From: Pseudooceanicola endophyticus
Lineage (GTDB): Bacteria; Pseudomonadota; Alphaproteobacteria; Rhodobacterales; Rhodobacteraceae
Direction: 5' to 3'
DNA length: 64,000 bases
NCBI RefSeq assembly: GCF_018760365.1
Contig: NZ_JAHIAB010000017.1
Coordinates: forward strand, 1-64,000
The translations under genes were made by a program, and so were the position numbers. Positions 53,719-63,321 of this stretch are shown here, in pieces (within the stretch, counting starts at the first letter, position 1; each line of letters starts with the position of its first letter). The notes under the pieces were generated by a model, which saw only the letters and a list, made by a program, of their open reading frames with translations, was not told the origin of the DNA and did not search any database.

Positions 53719-54903
53719 TCAAACCCTTTCAAGAATGAGAGTTGCGCTGCCGTGCCGGGACGCGAGCTGTCCCCCGGTGCCATGCACAAGAGCCAAGCCG
53801 CAATCGGGCACCTGCACTGCCGGATGCGCCTCGCCGCGGAGCTGCCGCACCGCCTCGATCAGCTTCGTCATGCCCCCTCGATTGCCGGGATGATTGCTGC
53901 AAAGGCCGCCGCCATCCGTGTTGATCGCAAGTCGGCCAACCCCGGCAATCAGGTTTCCGTCTGCCACGAACCGACCGCCCTGGCCGACCGGACAGAACCC
54001 GAGGTTTTCGAGTTGAACGAGCACGGTGATCGTGAAGCTGTCGTAGATCGACGCATAACGAATGTCCTCTGGCCTCACACCTGCTTCGGCGAAAGCCTCT
54101 GCGCCCGATTTCACGCCACCGGATTCGAGAATGTCGAAATAGCCTCCGTTCAGATGCTTGACCGTGAATCCCGCTCCTGTTGGGGTGATCATCGGTCGGT
54201 CGAGCGCCCGGGCCACGTCCGGGTGGACAATGACCAGAGCCCCTCCGCCGTCGCTGATGACGCAGCAATCCAACCGGTGCAAAGGGGTTGCGACCATCGG
54301 CGAGGCGAGGACATCCTCCACCGTCACGACCTGGCGAAGCATCGCATTGGGATTGTGCTGCGCGTGGTGTGACGCGGCAACCTTGATCCAGGCAAGTTGT
54401 TCTGGCGTGGTCCCATGTTCGTACATGTGCCGAGCAGCCACCATCCCATACATGTTGGTGACAACCGGGCCATAAGGCAGTTCAAACTGCGCTTCATGCG
54501 CCGATTGTGTCTGCTCTGCATGCATGCGCTCGGGCGAGAGGCGCTCAGCCCGGGGACGACCCGCTTGGGTGATCAGCGCGACCCGGCACTTGCCCGCCAC
54601 GATGGCCTGAACGGCATGGGAGACATGGTTGATATAGGCCGATCCCCAGCTTTCCGTGGTGTCCAGATGCCGGAGATCCAGCCCGAGGTATTCAACCATC
54701 GAAAATGGGCCACAGCCCGGCGCGTCCCAGCCCGCCACGTCGCCCGCACAGAAGTATCCATCAACATCGCTGAGGGTGAGCCCTGCATCGGCCAGGGCGC
54801 CGACGGCAACTTCGGCATGCAATTGCGCGAGCGGAATGCGCGTCGCGTCACGGGTAGGATGCTCGTAGGCGCCGACGACAAATGCCTGGTTCCTCAGGGT
54901 CAT
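53719..54903 (-). CDS. Thiolase-like protein (SCP2/lipid-transfer type)
   Basis: A 394-residue thiolase-fold protein. '[20 protein letters not shown]' opens it; '[20 protein letters not shown]' and the C-terminal '[20 protein letters not shown]' are family features. At the site where true thiolases carry the nucleophilic Cys it reads '[13 protein letters not shown]', with Ser; this is common in the DUF35-linked subgroup, some of which act as aldolases. It overlaps folE2 by ATGA and is followed after one base by the DUF35 partner. Why a thiolase belongs to a folate/zinc operon is unknown. Confidence 0.87.
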   Translation of the reverse strand: MTLRNQAFVVGAYEHPTRDATRIPLAQLHAEVAVGALADAGLTLSDVDGYFCAGDVAGWDAPGCGPFSMVEYLGLDLRHLDTTESWGSAYINHVSHAVQAIVAGKCRVALITQAGRPRAERLSPERMHAEQTQSAHEAQFELPYGPVVTNMYGMVAARHMYEHGTTPEQLAWIKVAASHHAQHNPNAMLRQVVTVEDVLASPMVATPLHRLDCCVISDGGGALVIVHPDVARALDRPMITPTGAGFTVKHLNGGYFDILESGGVKSGAEAFAEAGVRPEDIRYASIYDSFTITVLVQLENLGFCPVGQGGRFVADGNLIAGVGRLAINTDGGGLCSNHPGNRGGMTKLIEAVRQLRGEAHPAVQVPDCGLALVHGTGGQLASRHGSATLILERV

Positions 54904-55838
54904 GGCGCCCCTCCCAGACCCTCTGCCAAGCTCCCCGCCGCGTCCGGTTCGGCCCAGGCGACAGCGTCATGGGGATGAAGGCTCTCGATATGGCGCACAT
55001 GGACCTTCGGCGCATGGAACCCGTCCAAGGCACAGGCGATACGCCGCGCAGCATCTTCGACAAACATCAGGTTGCGCCCATTGAGCACCGCAAAGGCCTG
55101 CTCATCTGCGCGCTTCACGCCTGTCTGTACCGGGGTCTGTACGGCCGCTTCGATCTGATCAATAAGGGCGACCAACCCGAGCCGATCCTCTCGTTCAGGA
55201 TCTTGGGAGACCGAAACCCGGGCCTCACTGCGCTGACTATGGGGCGTCGCCGCAGTTGCGTGTATGTTAAGCCATGCCGCGATCTCATCCGGGCTTACCT
55301 CTTTGCGACCCGCACACGCCTCCCGAAAGGCCTCTGCGACCACCTGTCGCGAAAGCGCGGCCGAGCAGGGACAGGTCGAGGAGTAAACAACGCAGACCTC
55401 GGTCCGGCAGGAAAACCGCCCCTTGATCAGGCTTGCATCGATCTGCACCGGATAGGACTTCCAACCGGCCAGACCATCGGTCACCAAGGCGGGCCGGCGG
55501 ATCAGCAGGTTGAACTCTATGCGCAGCCGCGCATTGCCGCTGCCACAATCGGCATGGCTGTCGAGCATGCGATGAAGAAGCCCCTTGAGAGCGCCAGGGG
55601 ACACGGCGGTGTCTGCACCGAACGCATCGAGCAGTCGATAGAGCCGCGACATGTGGATGCCTTTGGCCTCCGGGCGCGGAAGGTCGACCTGCATATCGAC
55701 ACGGGCATGCAAATTGGCCGGGCAATCGGGCTCCGAGACTTGCAAGGGCAAGTCAATGCCCTGCATGCCCACCCAGCCAAGAGGAAGCCGGGCGGAGGCC
55801 GTCTCGGAAAGCGAAATATCGGGAAGTTCGGCGTTCAT
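54900..55838 (-). CDS. folE2: GTP cyclohydrolase IB (zinc-independent)
   Basis: A 312-residue FolE2, which converts GTP to dihydroneopterin triphosphate for folate without the zinc needed by FolE. '[20 protein letters not shown]' holds the metal-binding Cys of the type IB active site and '[13 protein letters not shown]' the conserved His-Ser-Gln-Arg region; the N-terminal '[13 protein letters not shown]' is typical. FolE2 is a well-known member of zinc-starvation (Zur) regulons. It starts the operon folE2-thiolase-DUF35-carbonic anhydrase-like-DUF1826, 123 bases downstream of zur on the same strand. Confidence 0.95.
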   Translation of the reverse strand: MNAELPDISLSETASARLPLGWVGMQGIDLPLQVSEPDCPANLHARVDMQVDLPRPEAKGIHMSRLYRLLDAFGADTAVSPGALKGLLHRMLDSHADCGSGNARLRIEFNLLIRRPALVTDGLAGWKSYPVQIDASLIKGRFSCRTEVCVVYSSTCPCSAALSRQVVAEAFREACAGRKEVSPDEIAAWLNIHATAATPHSQRSEARVSVSQDPEREDRLGLVALIDQIEAAVQTPVQTGVKRADEQAFAVLNGRNLMFVEDAARRIACALDGFHAPKVHVRHIESLHPHDAVAWAEPDAAGSLAEGLGGAP

Positions 55839-55859
55839 ATCCAGGTAAACCTGCTCTTT

Positions 55860-55870
55860 GATACAGTATC
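55860..55870. promoter_or_regulatory. Short palindrome upstream of folE2
   Basis: GATACAGTATC, an 11-base dyad with a free centre, 22 bases before the folE2 start. It is shorter than the dyad at 60009 and not obviously a Zur box; a weak or different operator is possible. Confidence 0.35.
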
Positions 55871-55961
55871 GACTGGCGGGCGGTCCGATGCCGCCACGCC
55901 GCTGGCCGCGCAGTTGGCAGCGGACAGCAAACAGCCTCCAGCTTGGGGGGCATCGGATCAG

Positions 55962-56393
55962 CTATTGCGGAGAGCCTCCGGCCCCTACCCCCTCCGGCGC
56001 AGGCATGCGCGCGTTGCAGGCCGCACAGATGCCATGAACCTCGATGACATGGTGTTGCGAGCTGAATCCGGTTTCGGCAACGACGTGGGAGACAGCCTCC
56101 ACTACCTCGCCTGCGAGGTGCTCCTCGACGTACCCGCAGCTCTCGCAGATCGACAGGATGGAAGCGCTCGCATGCACCTTGCTCTGACAGGCGACATAGG
56201 CCTTCAGTGACTCGACCCGATGGGCCTGGCCCTTGCTCGTCAGCGAGGAAAGCGCCCGATAGACGGCCGGCGGCGCAATCTTCGGATGGGCGTCCCGCAA
56301 CGCCTCCAGCACCTTATAGGCTGACAGGGCCACATTGCGGCGGCGCAATATGGCAAGCACGTCCGCCTGCATCTGTTCCCCAGGCGTCGTCAT
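55962..56393 (-). CDS. zur: Zinc uptake regulator, Fur family
   Basis: A 143-residue Zur protein. 'RRRNVALSAYKVLEALRDAH' leads into the winged helix ('PPAVYRALSSLTSKGQAHRV'), 'ESLKAYVAC' is the Zur-type hinge, and 'ICESCGYVEEH' and 'GICAACNARM' form the structural Cys4 zinc site, with His residues in 'SSQHHVIEVHG' for sensing. The ATG at 56393 overlaps the thrS stop (TGATG). As the last gene of cysS-yidD-thrS-zur it would be autoregulated from the dyad at 60009. It is repressing when zinc is plentiful. Confidence 0.93.
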   Translation of the reverse strand: MTTPGEQMQADVLAILRRRNVALSAYKVLEALRDAHPKIAPPAVYRALSSLTSKGQAHRVESLKAYVACQSKVHASASILSICESCGYVEEHLAGEVVEAVSHVVAETGFSSQHHVIEVHGICAACNARMPAPEGVGAGGSPQ

Positions 56394-58315
56394 CAGCCCA
56401 GCTCCCGGGGGGGACGCGCCTGCCGTGCCAGACAATCAACGGCCTCCCCAAGATCCAGCGTCCGCGTCCCCTCGGTGCCGTGGCGGCGGATCGTGACAGT
56501 TCCCTGCTCGGCCTCCCGAGCACCGAGGGCGATCTGAACAGGCACCTTCCTCAGCGCATGTTCACGCACCTTGTAGCCGATCTTCTCGTTGCGCAGATCG
56601 GTCTCGACACGCAACCCGGATGCCCGAAGCACCTTCGCCACCTCGGTCGCCCATCCATCGGCAGCCTCGGTGACGGTCGCGACCACGACCTGGATGGGCG
56701 CTAGCCAGAGCGGCAGGTGACCGGCATGGTGTTCGATCAGGATGCCGGTGAAGCGCTCCAGCGACCCGAACAGTGCCCGGTGCAGCATGACCGGCGCCAG
56801 CTTTTCCCCCGAGGGCGCGACATAGGTCGAGCCAAAACGCTCGGGCAGATTGAAATCGACCTGCAGCGTTCCGCATTGCCAGTCCCGTCCGATGGCATCC
56901 CGCAGAACGTATTCCAGCTTGGGGCCGTAGAAGGCCCCCTCCCCTTCGAAGATCGTATAGGGATGCCCGGCCTGGTCGAGAGCCTCGCGCAATGCCCCCT
57001 CGGAGCGATCCCAGCTTTCCTCGCTTCCGATTCGGTTTTCGGGCCGGGTGGAGAGCTTGATACGCACGTCCCCGAAGCCGAAATCGCGATAGATCGACAT
57101 CACCAGGTCGTTGACCTTCAGGCATTCCTCGGTCAGCTGCCCGGGGGTGCAATAGATATGCGCATCGTCCTGGGTGAAGCTGCGCACCCTGAGCAACCCG
57201 TGCAGCGCGCCCGATGGCTCATATCGATGCACCTTGCCGAATTCGGCCAGCTTCAGCGGCAGATCACGATAGCTCTTGGTGCCCTGCCCGTAGATCAGCA
57301 TGTGACCGGGGCAGTTCATCGGCTTCAGCGCATAGTCGCGGTCATCCTGGGTTTTGGCCAGGAACATGTTTTCACGGTAATTCTGCCAGTGACCAGAGGT
57401 CTCCCACAGGCTGCGGTCCATGATGTCGGGCGAATTCACCTCGACATAGCCGGCCTCTTCCTGACGCGCGCGCATGTAGCCGATCAGCGTCTGGAACAGC
57501 CGCCAGCCATTCGGGTGCCAGAAGACAGATCCCGGGGCGACCTCCTCGAAATGAAACAGGTTCATCTCGCGGCCAAGCCGCCGGTGGTCGCGCTTTTCGG
57601 CCTCGGCCATCATGGTCATATGGGCCTCGAGCGCCACCTTATCCGCGAAGGCCACGCCATAGATCCGACTGAGCATCTTGTTGTTCGCATCGCCCCGCCA
57701 ATAGGCCCCGGCAACACGCGTCAGCCTGAAAGCCGTCCCGGCATCGCCCGTCGTGCGCATATGGGGGCCACGACACAGGTCCAGCCAGTCGCCCTGCCGA
57801 TAGATCGTGACCGGCTCTCCCTTGGGGATCGCGTCAAGCAGCGCGATCTTGTAGGGCTCGCCCGCGGCCTCGAAATGGGCGCGGGCTTCCTCCCGCCCCC
57901 ATTCCTCGCAGGTGAAGGGGGTGCGGGCGGCGATGATTTCGCGCATCTTCTTCTCGATGACCGGCAGGTCTTCGGGCGTGAAGGGCGTTTCGCGGTCGAA
58001 ATCGTAGTAGAAGCCATGTTCGATGGCCGGGCCGATCGCCGTGCGCGTCCCGGGCCAAAGGGCCTGCACCGCTTCGGCCAGCACATGGGCCAGGTCGTGG
58101 CGGATCAGGTCAAGCGCGCGGGGGTCATCGCGCGCAACCAGCTCCACCGCCGCGCCATCGGGCAGCGGCGCGGACAGGTCGCTCAGCCGCCCGTCCACAA
58201 TCGCGGCCACCGTGCGTTTGGCAAGGCTCGGCCCGATGGAGGCCGCCAGATCGGCGGCGGTGCTGGACGCGGACAGGGCGCGACTGGCCCCGTCGGGAAG
58301 ACGGATGTGGATCAT
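56393..58315 (-). CDS. thrS: Threonyl-tRNA synthetase, probable zinc-responsive paralogue
   Basis: A 640-residue ThrRS with all domains: TGS (residues 1-62), editing domain ('[20 protein letters not shown]'), class II core and anticodon-binding domain. The zinc ligands are kept: Cys in '[13 protein letters not shown]', His in '[11 protein letters not shown]' and His in '[14 protein letters not shown]'. Second ThrRS genes under Zur control are known in several bacteria. The ATG at 58315 overlaps the yidD stop (ATGA); the first upstream codons belong to yidD. It is probably induced when zinc is scarce, to offset loss of activity of the main enzyme. Confidence 0.93.
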   Translation of the reverse strand: MIHIRLPDGASRALSASSTAADLAASIGPSLAKRTVAAIVDGRLSDLSAPLPDGAAVELVARDDPRALDLIRHDLAHVLAEAVQALWPGTRTAIGPAIEHGFYYDFDRETPFTPEDLPVIEKKMREIIAARTPFTCEEWGREEARAHFEAAGEPYKIALLDAIPKGEPVTIYRQGDWLDLCRGPHMRTTGDAGTAFRLTRVAGAYWRGDANNKMLSRIYGVAFADKVALEAHMTMMAEAEKRDHRRLGREMNLFHFEEVAPGSVFWHPNGWRLFQTLIGYMRARQEEAGYVEVNSPDIMDRSLWETSGHWQNYRENMFLAKTQDDRDYALKPMNCPGHMLIYGQGTKSYRDLPLKLAEFGKVHRYEPSGALHGLLRVRSFTQDDAHIYCTPGQLTEECLKVNDLVMSIYRDFGFGDVRIKLSTRPENRIGSEESWDRSEGALREALDQAGHPYTIFEGEGAFYGPKLEYVLRDAIGRDWQCGTLQVDFNLPERFGSTYVAPSGEKLAPVMLHRALFGSLERFTGILIEHHAGHLPLWLAPIQVVVATVTEAADGWATEVAKVLRASGLRVETDLRNEKIGYKVREHALRKVPVQIALGAREAEQGTVTIRRHGTEGTRTLDLGEAVDCLARQARPPRELG

Positions 58316-58560
58316 TTCGTGGCCTTTCGGTTCGGGACGGGCGGCACCGGGTCGTATCCTGACCCGCCCCATGGATTGCATCGCGCTACGCGGCAGATCG
58401 TCAGCCACAGCCCACGCAGGGGCCCGTGGGCTTCCAGCACCTCGATGGCATAGGCAGAACAGGTCGGCTGAAACCGGCAGGCATGGCCCAGCCAGGGCGA
58501 CAGGAACAGCCGGTAGCCCCGGAACGGCAGGACCAGAAGCCAGACAATCGCCGCCCTCAT
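58312..58560 (-). CDS. yidD: Membrane protein insertion efficiency factor YidD
   Basis: A small YidD of 82 residues. '[20 protein letters not shown]', '[16 protein letters not shown]' and '[18 protein letters not shown]' are the complete signature with its conserved cysteines. It is coupled to both neighbours by ATGA overlaps. YidD normally sits with rnpA and yidC; its place between cysS and thrS is unusual, and this is probably a second copy under zinc control. Confidence 0.93.
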   Translation of the reverse strand: MRAAIVWLLVLPFRGYRLFLSPWLGHACRFQPTCSAYAIEVLEAHGPLRGLWLTICRVARCNPWGGSGYDPVPPVPNRKATK

Positions 58561-59897
58561 GCCCTCACCCGCCAACGGCTTTCACCGTCAGCGTCCTCGA
58601 TCTCGACCCCCATAGCGGTCAGCTTGTCGCGCAGCGCATCCGCACGGGCCCAGTCGTGCGCGGCACGGGCGCAGGCGCGTTCGGCGATGAGCGCTTCAAT
58701 CCGGGCTACATCGGCCGCACCGGCCTGGCTCCAGGCGGTCGGGTCCTGCTCCAGCAACCCCAGAAGCCCGCCCGCTTGCCGCAAGGCCGCCGCAAGCTCG
58801 GCCCGCCGGGCTGGATCGGTGGCGGCGTGGATTTGCCCCGCAAGCGCATGAAGCGCAGCCAGCGCTGCTGGCGCGTTCAGATCGTCATCGAGCGCGGCGC
58901 GCACCGGCGCCATGTCCTCATCCTGCGCCTCGGCGGGTGGCTGATCGCGCAGCGCTCCGTAAAGTCGGTCAAGCGCCGCCCGCGCGGCGTGCGGCGTCTC
59001 GTCCGTCCAGTCCAGAGGCTGGCGGTACTGCGCGGACAAAAGCGCATAGCGGATCGCCTCGCCCGGCATGTCCGCCAGCAGATCCCGCACCAGAAGGACA
59101 TTGCCGAGAGACTTCGACATCTTGGCCCCCGACACGGTGACATGGCCGTTATGGACCCAGAACCGCGCATCGGTACCCTGGGCGATCTCGTTCTCATGAT
59201 GCGGAAAGCGCAGGTCGATCCCGCCGCCATGGATGTCGATGTGATCCCCCAGATGGGTGCGGATCATGGCCGTGCATTCGATATGCCACCCAGGGCGGCC
59301 AAAGCCCCAGGGGCTGTCCCACCCCGGCTGCCCGGCCTGTGAAGGTTTCCAGAGCACGAAATCACGCGGGTCGCGCTTCCAGGGCGCAACCTCGACCCGG
59401 GCACCGGCACGTATTTCATCGGGATTTGCACCTGATAGGCGGCCATAGGCGGCAAAACTCGGGACATGGAACAGCGCGTGGCCTTCGGCGGCATAGGCGT
59501 GACCTGCGGCGATCAGCTCTTCGATGATCGCGATCATCTGTGAAATGTGGTCCGTCGCGCGCGGCTCGACATCCGGCGGCAGGACGCCCAGGGCGGCAAG
59601 GTCAGCGTGATAGGCGGCGGTGAAACGGGCCGAAATCGCGTCACAGGGGACACCGGCAGCGGCGGCCGCTGCGATGATCTTGTCATCCACATCGGTGATG
59701 TTGCGCGCATAGGTCAGCCGCGGGAACCGGGCGCGCAGCACCCGTGTCAGAACGTCGAATACGACCGCGGGCCGCGCGTTGCCGATATGGGCATAGGAAT
59801 AGACCGTCGGCCCGCAGACGTACATGCGCAGCTGTCCGGGATCCCGCGGAACGAAAGGTTCAACCCTGCGCCCCATAGAGTTGAAAAGACGTAACAT
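58557..59897 (-). CDS. cysS: Cysteinyl-tRNA synthetase, probable zinc-responsive paralogue
   Basis: A 446-residue class I synthetase. Zinc ligands are Cys in '[19 protein letters not shown]', Cys in '[16 protein letters not shown]' and His in '[18 protein letters not shown]'; the HIGH motif is AHIGN and the KMSKS loop is [11 protein letters not shown] take the ATG at 59897; a TTG two codons upstream is in frame. It is the first gene of the leftward operon and faces hisI across the candidate Zur box. CysRS paralogues are recurrent members of zinc-starvation loci. Confidence 0.93.
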   Translation of the reverse strand: MLRLFNSMGRRVEPFVPRDPGQLRMYVCGPTVYSYAHIGNARPAVVFDVLTRVLRARFPRLTYARNITDVDDKIIAAAAAAGVPCDAISARFTAAYHADLAALGVLPPDVEPRATDHISQMIAIIEELIAAGHAYAAEGHALFHVPSFAAYGRLSGANPDEIRAGARVEVAPWKRDPRDFVLWKPSQAGQPGWDSPWGFGRPGWHIECTAMIRTHLGDHIDIHGGGIDLRFPHHENEIAQGTDARFWVHNGHVTVSGAKMSKSLGNVLLVRDLLADMPGEAIRYALLSAQYRQPLDWTDETPHAARAALDRLYGALRDQPPAEAQDEDMAPVRAALDDDLNAPAALAALHALAGQIHAATDPARRAELAAALRQAGGLLGLLEQDPTAWSQAGAADVARIEALIAERACARAAHDWARADALRDKLTAMGVEIEDADGESRWRVRA

Positions 59898-60008
59898 CTT
59901 CAACTAACCGCCTCAAAGAACAACGTGATTTCAATTCCTTGAACGCTCTCGGATACCCTTGGCTGCGCCATCTCTTTACTTCTCCAACCTGATCGGCCAA
60001 ACAGGAGT

Positions 60009-60025
60009 ATGTTACATTATAACAT
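60009..60025. promoter_or_regulatory. Candidate Zur box between cysS and hisI
   Basis: ATGTTACATTATAACAT, a 17-bp dyad (14 of 16 arm bases pair), in the 148-base gap between the divergent cysS and hisI genes. It matches the general GTTATA/TATAAC style of Zur sites in Gram-negative bacteria and is the only strong AT-rich palindrome here. It would control both operons. Confidence 0.75.
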
Positions 60026-60045
60026 TACACAAGAGACCAAACGCA

Positions 60046-60522
60046 GTGACGACAAATCTGACATTCCAACCGCGAACCTCTGTCGAACAGGTCGAGGAAG
60101 GGACTGACCTCTCACCCAAGTTTGGATCGGATGGCCTGCTGCCCTGCATCACCACCGATGCCCGTAGCGGCGAGGTCCTGATGCTGGGCTGGATGAACGA
60201 CGAAGCGCTGCGCCTGACAATCACCACCGGCGAGGCGCATTACTTCAGCCGATCGCGGCAAAGCGTCTGGCACAAGGGTGCCACATCCGGCCTGCTGCAG
60301 AAGGTGGTCGAAGCGCGTATCGACGACGATCAGGATGCGATCTGGCTCAGCGTGAAGGTCACCGGTTCGGGCGCGTCCTGCCATGTCGGCTATCGCTCCT
60401 GTTTCTATCGCGCCCTGCCTGTCGGGACCGACGCGGGCAAACCGCTGGCATTTGTCGAGGATCGGAAAACCTTTGACCCACTCAAGGTCTATGGCGATGC
60501 CCCCAATCCGACCCAGCTGTGA
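60046..60522 (+). CDS. hisI: Phosphoribosyl-AMP cyclohydrolase
   Basis: Histidine biosynthesis enzyme, 158 residues from a GTG at 60046 (upstream frame is open but covers the operator). '[19 protein letters not shown]' and '[18 protein letters not shown]' are the core, the latter with two of the zinc cysteines. The third zinc Cys, normally in a D-C-D motif, is replaced: it reads '[11 protein letters not shown]'. Alphaproteobacterial enzymes may often have this variant, so it is not proof of zinc independence. HisI paralogues are known in Zur regulons. Confidence 0.9.
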   Translation: MTTNLTFQPRTSVEQVEEGTDLSPKFGSDGLLPCITTDARSGEVLMLGWMNDEALRLTITTGEAHYFSRSRQSVWHKGATSGLLQKVVEARIDDDQDAIWLSVKVTGSGASCHVGYRSCFYRALPVGTDAGKPLAFVEDRKTFDPLKVYGDAPNPTQL

Positions 60523-60534
60523 CACCTGCACTGG

Positions 60535-61212
60535 ATGCAACATGCGCTGACCCTGGCCGCAGGGATGCGCGGGCATGTCTGGCCGAACCCGCCCGTTGGC
60601 TGTGTCATAGCCCGCAACGATGACCTGATCGCCGAGGCGGCCACGGATCCGGGCGGTCGCCCTCATGCAGAACGCAAGGCACTGGAACTTGCCGGTTCCG
60701 CTGCGGCGGGGGCCACGCTTTATGTCACGCTGGAGCCCTGCTGCCATTGGGGAAGAACGCCTCCCTGTGCCGATGCCATCATTGCGGCCCGCGTTTCGCG
60801 GGTCGTCTGCGCCATTCAGGATCCAGATCCGAGGGTGAACGGTGGTGGCGTTGCCAGGTTGCGGGCGGCAGGTGTCGATGTAGAGGTCGGCCTTGGCGCC
60901 GAAGAGGCGAGGACACTGATGTCGGGCTTCTTCCATCGCGTAGAGACCGGCACGCCGGAAGTCATTGTACTGGAACGGCCCCCGGTCGCGATACCCGCGG
61001 GGATAGATGCGGTCATCCGCTCTGACGGGGATCGCGCAACCCTCATCACGCGCAACGAAACGAGGGCCGAGCGTTTCCGCCTTGCGGAACCGCCAGGCCA
61101 TGGGTTGCCTTCGCGCCTGGGAGAAATGGGGCTGACCTCGGTCGCCGTGGCGATCGATGATCCGATTGCACCCCAACTGCTTGCCACCCCGTTCCCGGGG
61201 AGGAGGGTCTAG
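60535..61212 (+). CDS. RibD-like deaminase lacking the reductase domain
   Basis: A 225-residue protein with the deaminase half of RibD: 'MRGHVWPNPPVGCVIA', 'GGRPHAERKALELAGSA' (zinc His and catalytic Glu) and 'YVTLEPCCHWGRTPPCADAI' (zinc cysteines). After residue 150 only about 75 residues remain ('RATLITRNETRAERFRLAEP'), too short for the NADPH reductase domain. It therefore could deaminate the pyrimidine intermediate but not reduce it, or it uses another substrate. It keeps its zinc ligands, unlike other genes here. It lies 12 bases after hisI and has no clear ribosome site, which suggests coupled translation. Confidence 0.8.
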   Translation: MQHALTLAAGMRGHVWPNPPVGCVIARNDDLIAEAATDPGGRPHAERKALELAGSAAAGATLYVTLEPCCHWGRTPPCADAIIAARVSRVVCAIQDPDPRVNGGGVARLRAAGVDVEVGLGAEEARTLMSGFFHRVETGTPEVIVLERPPVAIPAGIDAVIRSDGDRATLITRNETRAERFRLAEPPGHGLPSRLGEMGLTSVAVAIDDPIAPQLLATPFPGRRV

Positions 61213-61293
61213 GCGCCCCTCACAGTCCGATCACACAGGACCGCCCCGCAGGAAGGCGCGCGTGACCTGAAAGAGAACAGGAAAGCTACGATC

Positions 61294-62622
61294 ATGGCCC
61301 ACTATGATACCCTTTTCAGAAACGGCACGATTGCCAATCAGGACGGTGTCAGCTCCGCTGACATCGGGGTGCGCGCCGGGCGCATCGCCGCGCTTGGCTG
61401 CCTGAGCGGTGATACTGCGACACATGTGGAAGACTGCACTGGCCTGCACATCCTGCCGGGTGTCATCGACACGCAGGTCCATTTCCGCGACCCCGGCCTG
61501 ACCCACAAGGAAGATCTTGAAACCGGCTCTCTCGGGGCCGTCATGGGCGGCGTGACCGGGGTCTTCGAGATGCCCAACACGGATCCCCTGACGACAACGC
61601 AGGAGGCTTTCGAGGCCAAGATCGCCTCGGCCACAGGCCGGATGCATTGCGATTTCGCCTTTTACATCGGCGGCACCCACGACAACATTTCCGAGCTTGC
61701 GATGCTGGAAAAGCTGCCCGGTTGCGCCGGGATCAAAGTCTTCATGGGCTCATCGACTGGCGCGCTTCTGGTGCAGGACGACGCGGGGATCGAGGCGATC
61801 CTCTCCGCGCTCTCGCGCCGAGCCGCCTTTCATAGCGAAGACGAATACATGCTGGAACAGCGCAAGCCCCTGCGGGTGCCGGGTGATCCTTCCAGCCACC
61901 CCGTCTGGCGCTCTCCCGAGGTTGCGCTGAGTTCGACCAGACGGCTGGTCGCCCTGGCTAAGAAGACAGGCAAGCGCATCCATGTCCTGCACGTTTCGAC
62001 CGGCGAGGAGATGGAGTTCCTGGCCGACCACAAGGACGTGGCCAGCGTCGAGGTCACGCCGCATCACCTGACGCTGGATGACACCGCCTATGCCCGCCTT
62101 GGCAATTACGCGCAGATGAATCCTCCGATCCGCGACGGGGTGCAGCGCAGGCGGATCTGGCAAGGCGTGGAGAACGGGGTCGCCGATATCCTTGGCTCCG
62201 ACCATGCGCCACACACACGGGCGGAAAAGGACCTGCCCTATCCACAAAGCCATTCCGGAATGACCGGCGTCCAGACGCTGGTGCCGACAATGCTGGACCA
62301 TGTCAACGCGGGCCGGATGAGCCTTGCCCGCTTCGTCGACATGACCAGTGCCGGGGCCAACCGTCTGTTCGGAATCGCGGGAAAGGGACGCATCGCCGTA
62401 GGGTACGACGCCGATCTGACGATCGTGGACCTGAAGCGCCGCGAGACGATTACAAATGACTGGATTGCCTCGCGGGCGGGCTGGACGCCCTATGATGGCG
62501 TGACGGTCACCGGCTGGCCGGTGGGCACCGTGGTTCGCGGGCATCGGGTGATGTGGCAGGGAGAGCTGCTGACGCCAGCCAAAGGGCAGCCCATGCGGTT
62601 TCTCGAGGCATTGCCGCACTGA
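61294..62622 (+). CDS. pyrC: Dihydroorotase
   Basis: A 442-residue amidohydrolase of pyrimidine synthesis. 'LHILPGVIDTQVHFRDPGLT' starts the barrel: the usual HxH ligand pair reads QVH, with Gln in the first place, as in many Rhodobacterales copies from memory. 'KVFMGSSTGALLV' carries the carboxylated-lysine region, and 'AFHSEDEYML', 'RIHVLHVSTGEE' and 'DILGSDHAPHTRAEK' hold further ligands. AGGAAAG precedes the ATG. PyrC paralogues are known in Zur regulons, and the gene continues the hisI direction. Confidence 0.9.
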   Translation: MAHYDTLFRNGTIANQDGVSSADIGVRAGRIAALGCLSGDTATHVEDCTGLHILPGVIDTQVHFRDPGLTHKEDLETGSLGAVMGGVTGVFEMPNTDPLTTTQEAFEAKIASATGRMHCDFAFYIGGTHDNISELAMLEKLPGCAGIKVFMGSSTGALLVQDDAGIEAILSALSRRAAFHSEDEYMLEQRKPLRVPGDPSSHPVWRSPEVALSSTRRLVALAKKTGKRIHVLHVSTGEEMEFLADHKDVASVEVTPHHLTLDDTAYARLGNYAQMNPPIRDGVQRRRIWQGVENGVADILGSDHAPHTRAEKDLPYPQSHSGMTGVQTLVPTMLDHVNAGRMSLARFVDMTSAGANRLFGIAGKGRIAVGYDADLTIVDLKRRETITNDWIASRAGWTPYDGVTVTGWPVGTVVRGHRVMWQGELLTPAKGQPMRFLEALPH

Positions 62623-62971
62623 CGCGCTCCGGACACGGACCGCTAAACTCCCGTGATGAAGGGATGGTTTCCTGCCCCGTGCACATGCATCCTCTCAGAA
62701 TATCTTTTCGTAAAGCCGCCAGCTTCGTACGCCTCCGGGGAGGACCGTCTGACGGGGATGTGGCTTGAGTGCTAGGTCATGTTGACAAATGGCGGATCCA
62801 GGGACGGATCGACGTGATGTCAATGAAGCCGAGGAAGCTTTCCGCCGTCTTGTCGTAGCGGGTCGCGACACGCCTGGCGTTCTTGAGTTTGTTGAAGCAG
62901 CGCTCGACCAGATTCCGCAGGCGATACAGCGAGCGATCGACACCAGTCCGCTTCTTGCGGGACTTGCGCAT

Positions 62972-63011
62972 CCCTTGCCCGGCAGGGCATTGCACAGCGA
63001 TGTCCCGAGAG
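62972..63011. repeat. Palindromic mini-element (type A), copy in IS5
   Basis: A 40-base insert containing, on the minus strand, CTCGGGACATCGC then GCAATGCCCTGCCGGGCA. It matches the type A copy at 63322-63367 but in the opposite orientation. The normal transposase passes from MIP to MRKSR at this point without it. Confidence 0.7.
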
Positions 63012-63221
63012 GGGTATCATGGGCAGAACGTTGCGCGCCTCCATGCCGTCTCTGATCTTGTCTGCATCGTAGCCGCGATCCGCGAGCAGCACGCTCGGGC
63101 GGGGCAGATTATCCGCCATCACCAGATCGAAACCGAGATAGTCCGACGTCTGGCCTGGCGTGATCTCTGTCCTCATGGGACGCCCGTGTGCATTGACGAG
63201 GAGGTGGATCTTGGTCGTAAA

Positions 63222-63272
63222 GTGGGAGGTGGTCCAGAAAACGATCCTGCGGATCGTTTTCCCACCGGACGT
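63222..63272. repeat. Palindromic mini-element (type B-like), copy in IS5
   Basis: A 51-base insert with a perfect stem, GAAAACGATC (63237-63246) and GATCGTTTTC (63252-63261), around CTGCG. The flanks GTGGGAGGTGGTCCA and CCACCGGACGT resemble those of the two copies in the IS256 remnant. It replaces about six bases of the transposase and adds 15 codons net without a stop in the original frame. Confidence 0.7.
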
Positions 63273-63321
63273 TCGAGAAAGGCCGAAACCCTGTCGTGGA
63301 GTCCCCCTTTAGCGCCCGCTG

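Noticed and set aside
53719-54903. Loss of the thiolase nucleophile as a special feature of this gene
   Set aside because: DUF35-linked lipid-transfer/thiolase proteins commonly lack that Cys, so it is family-typical rather than a local change.
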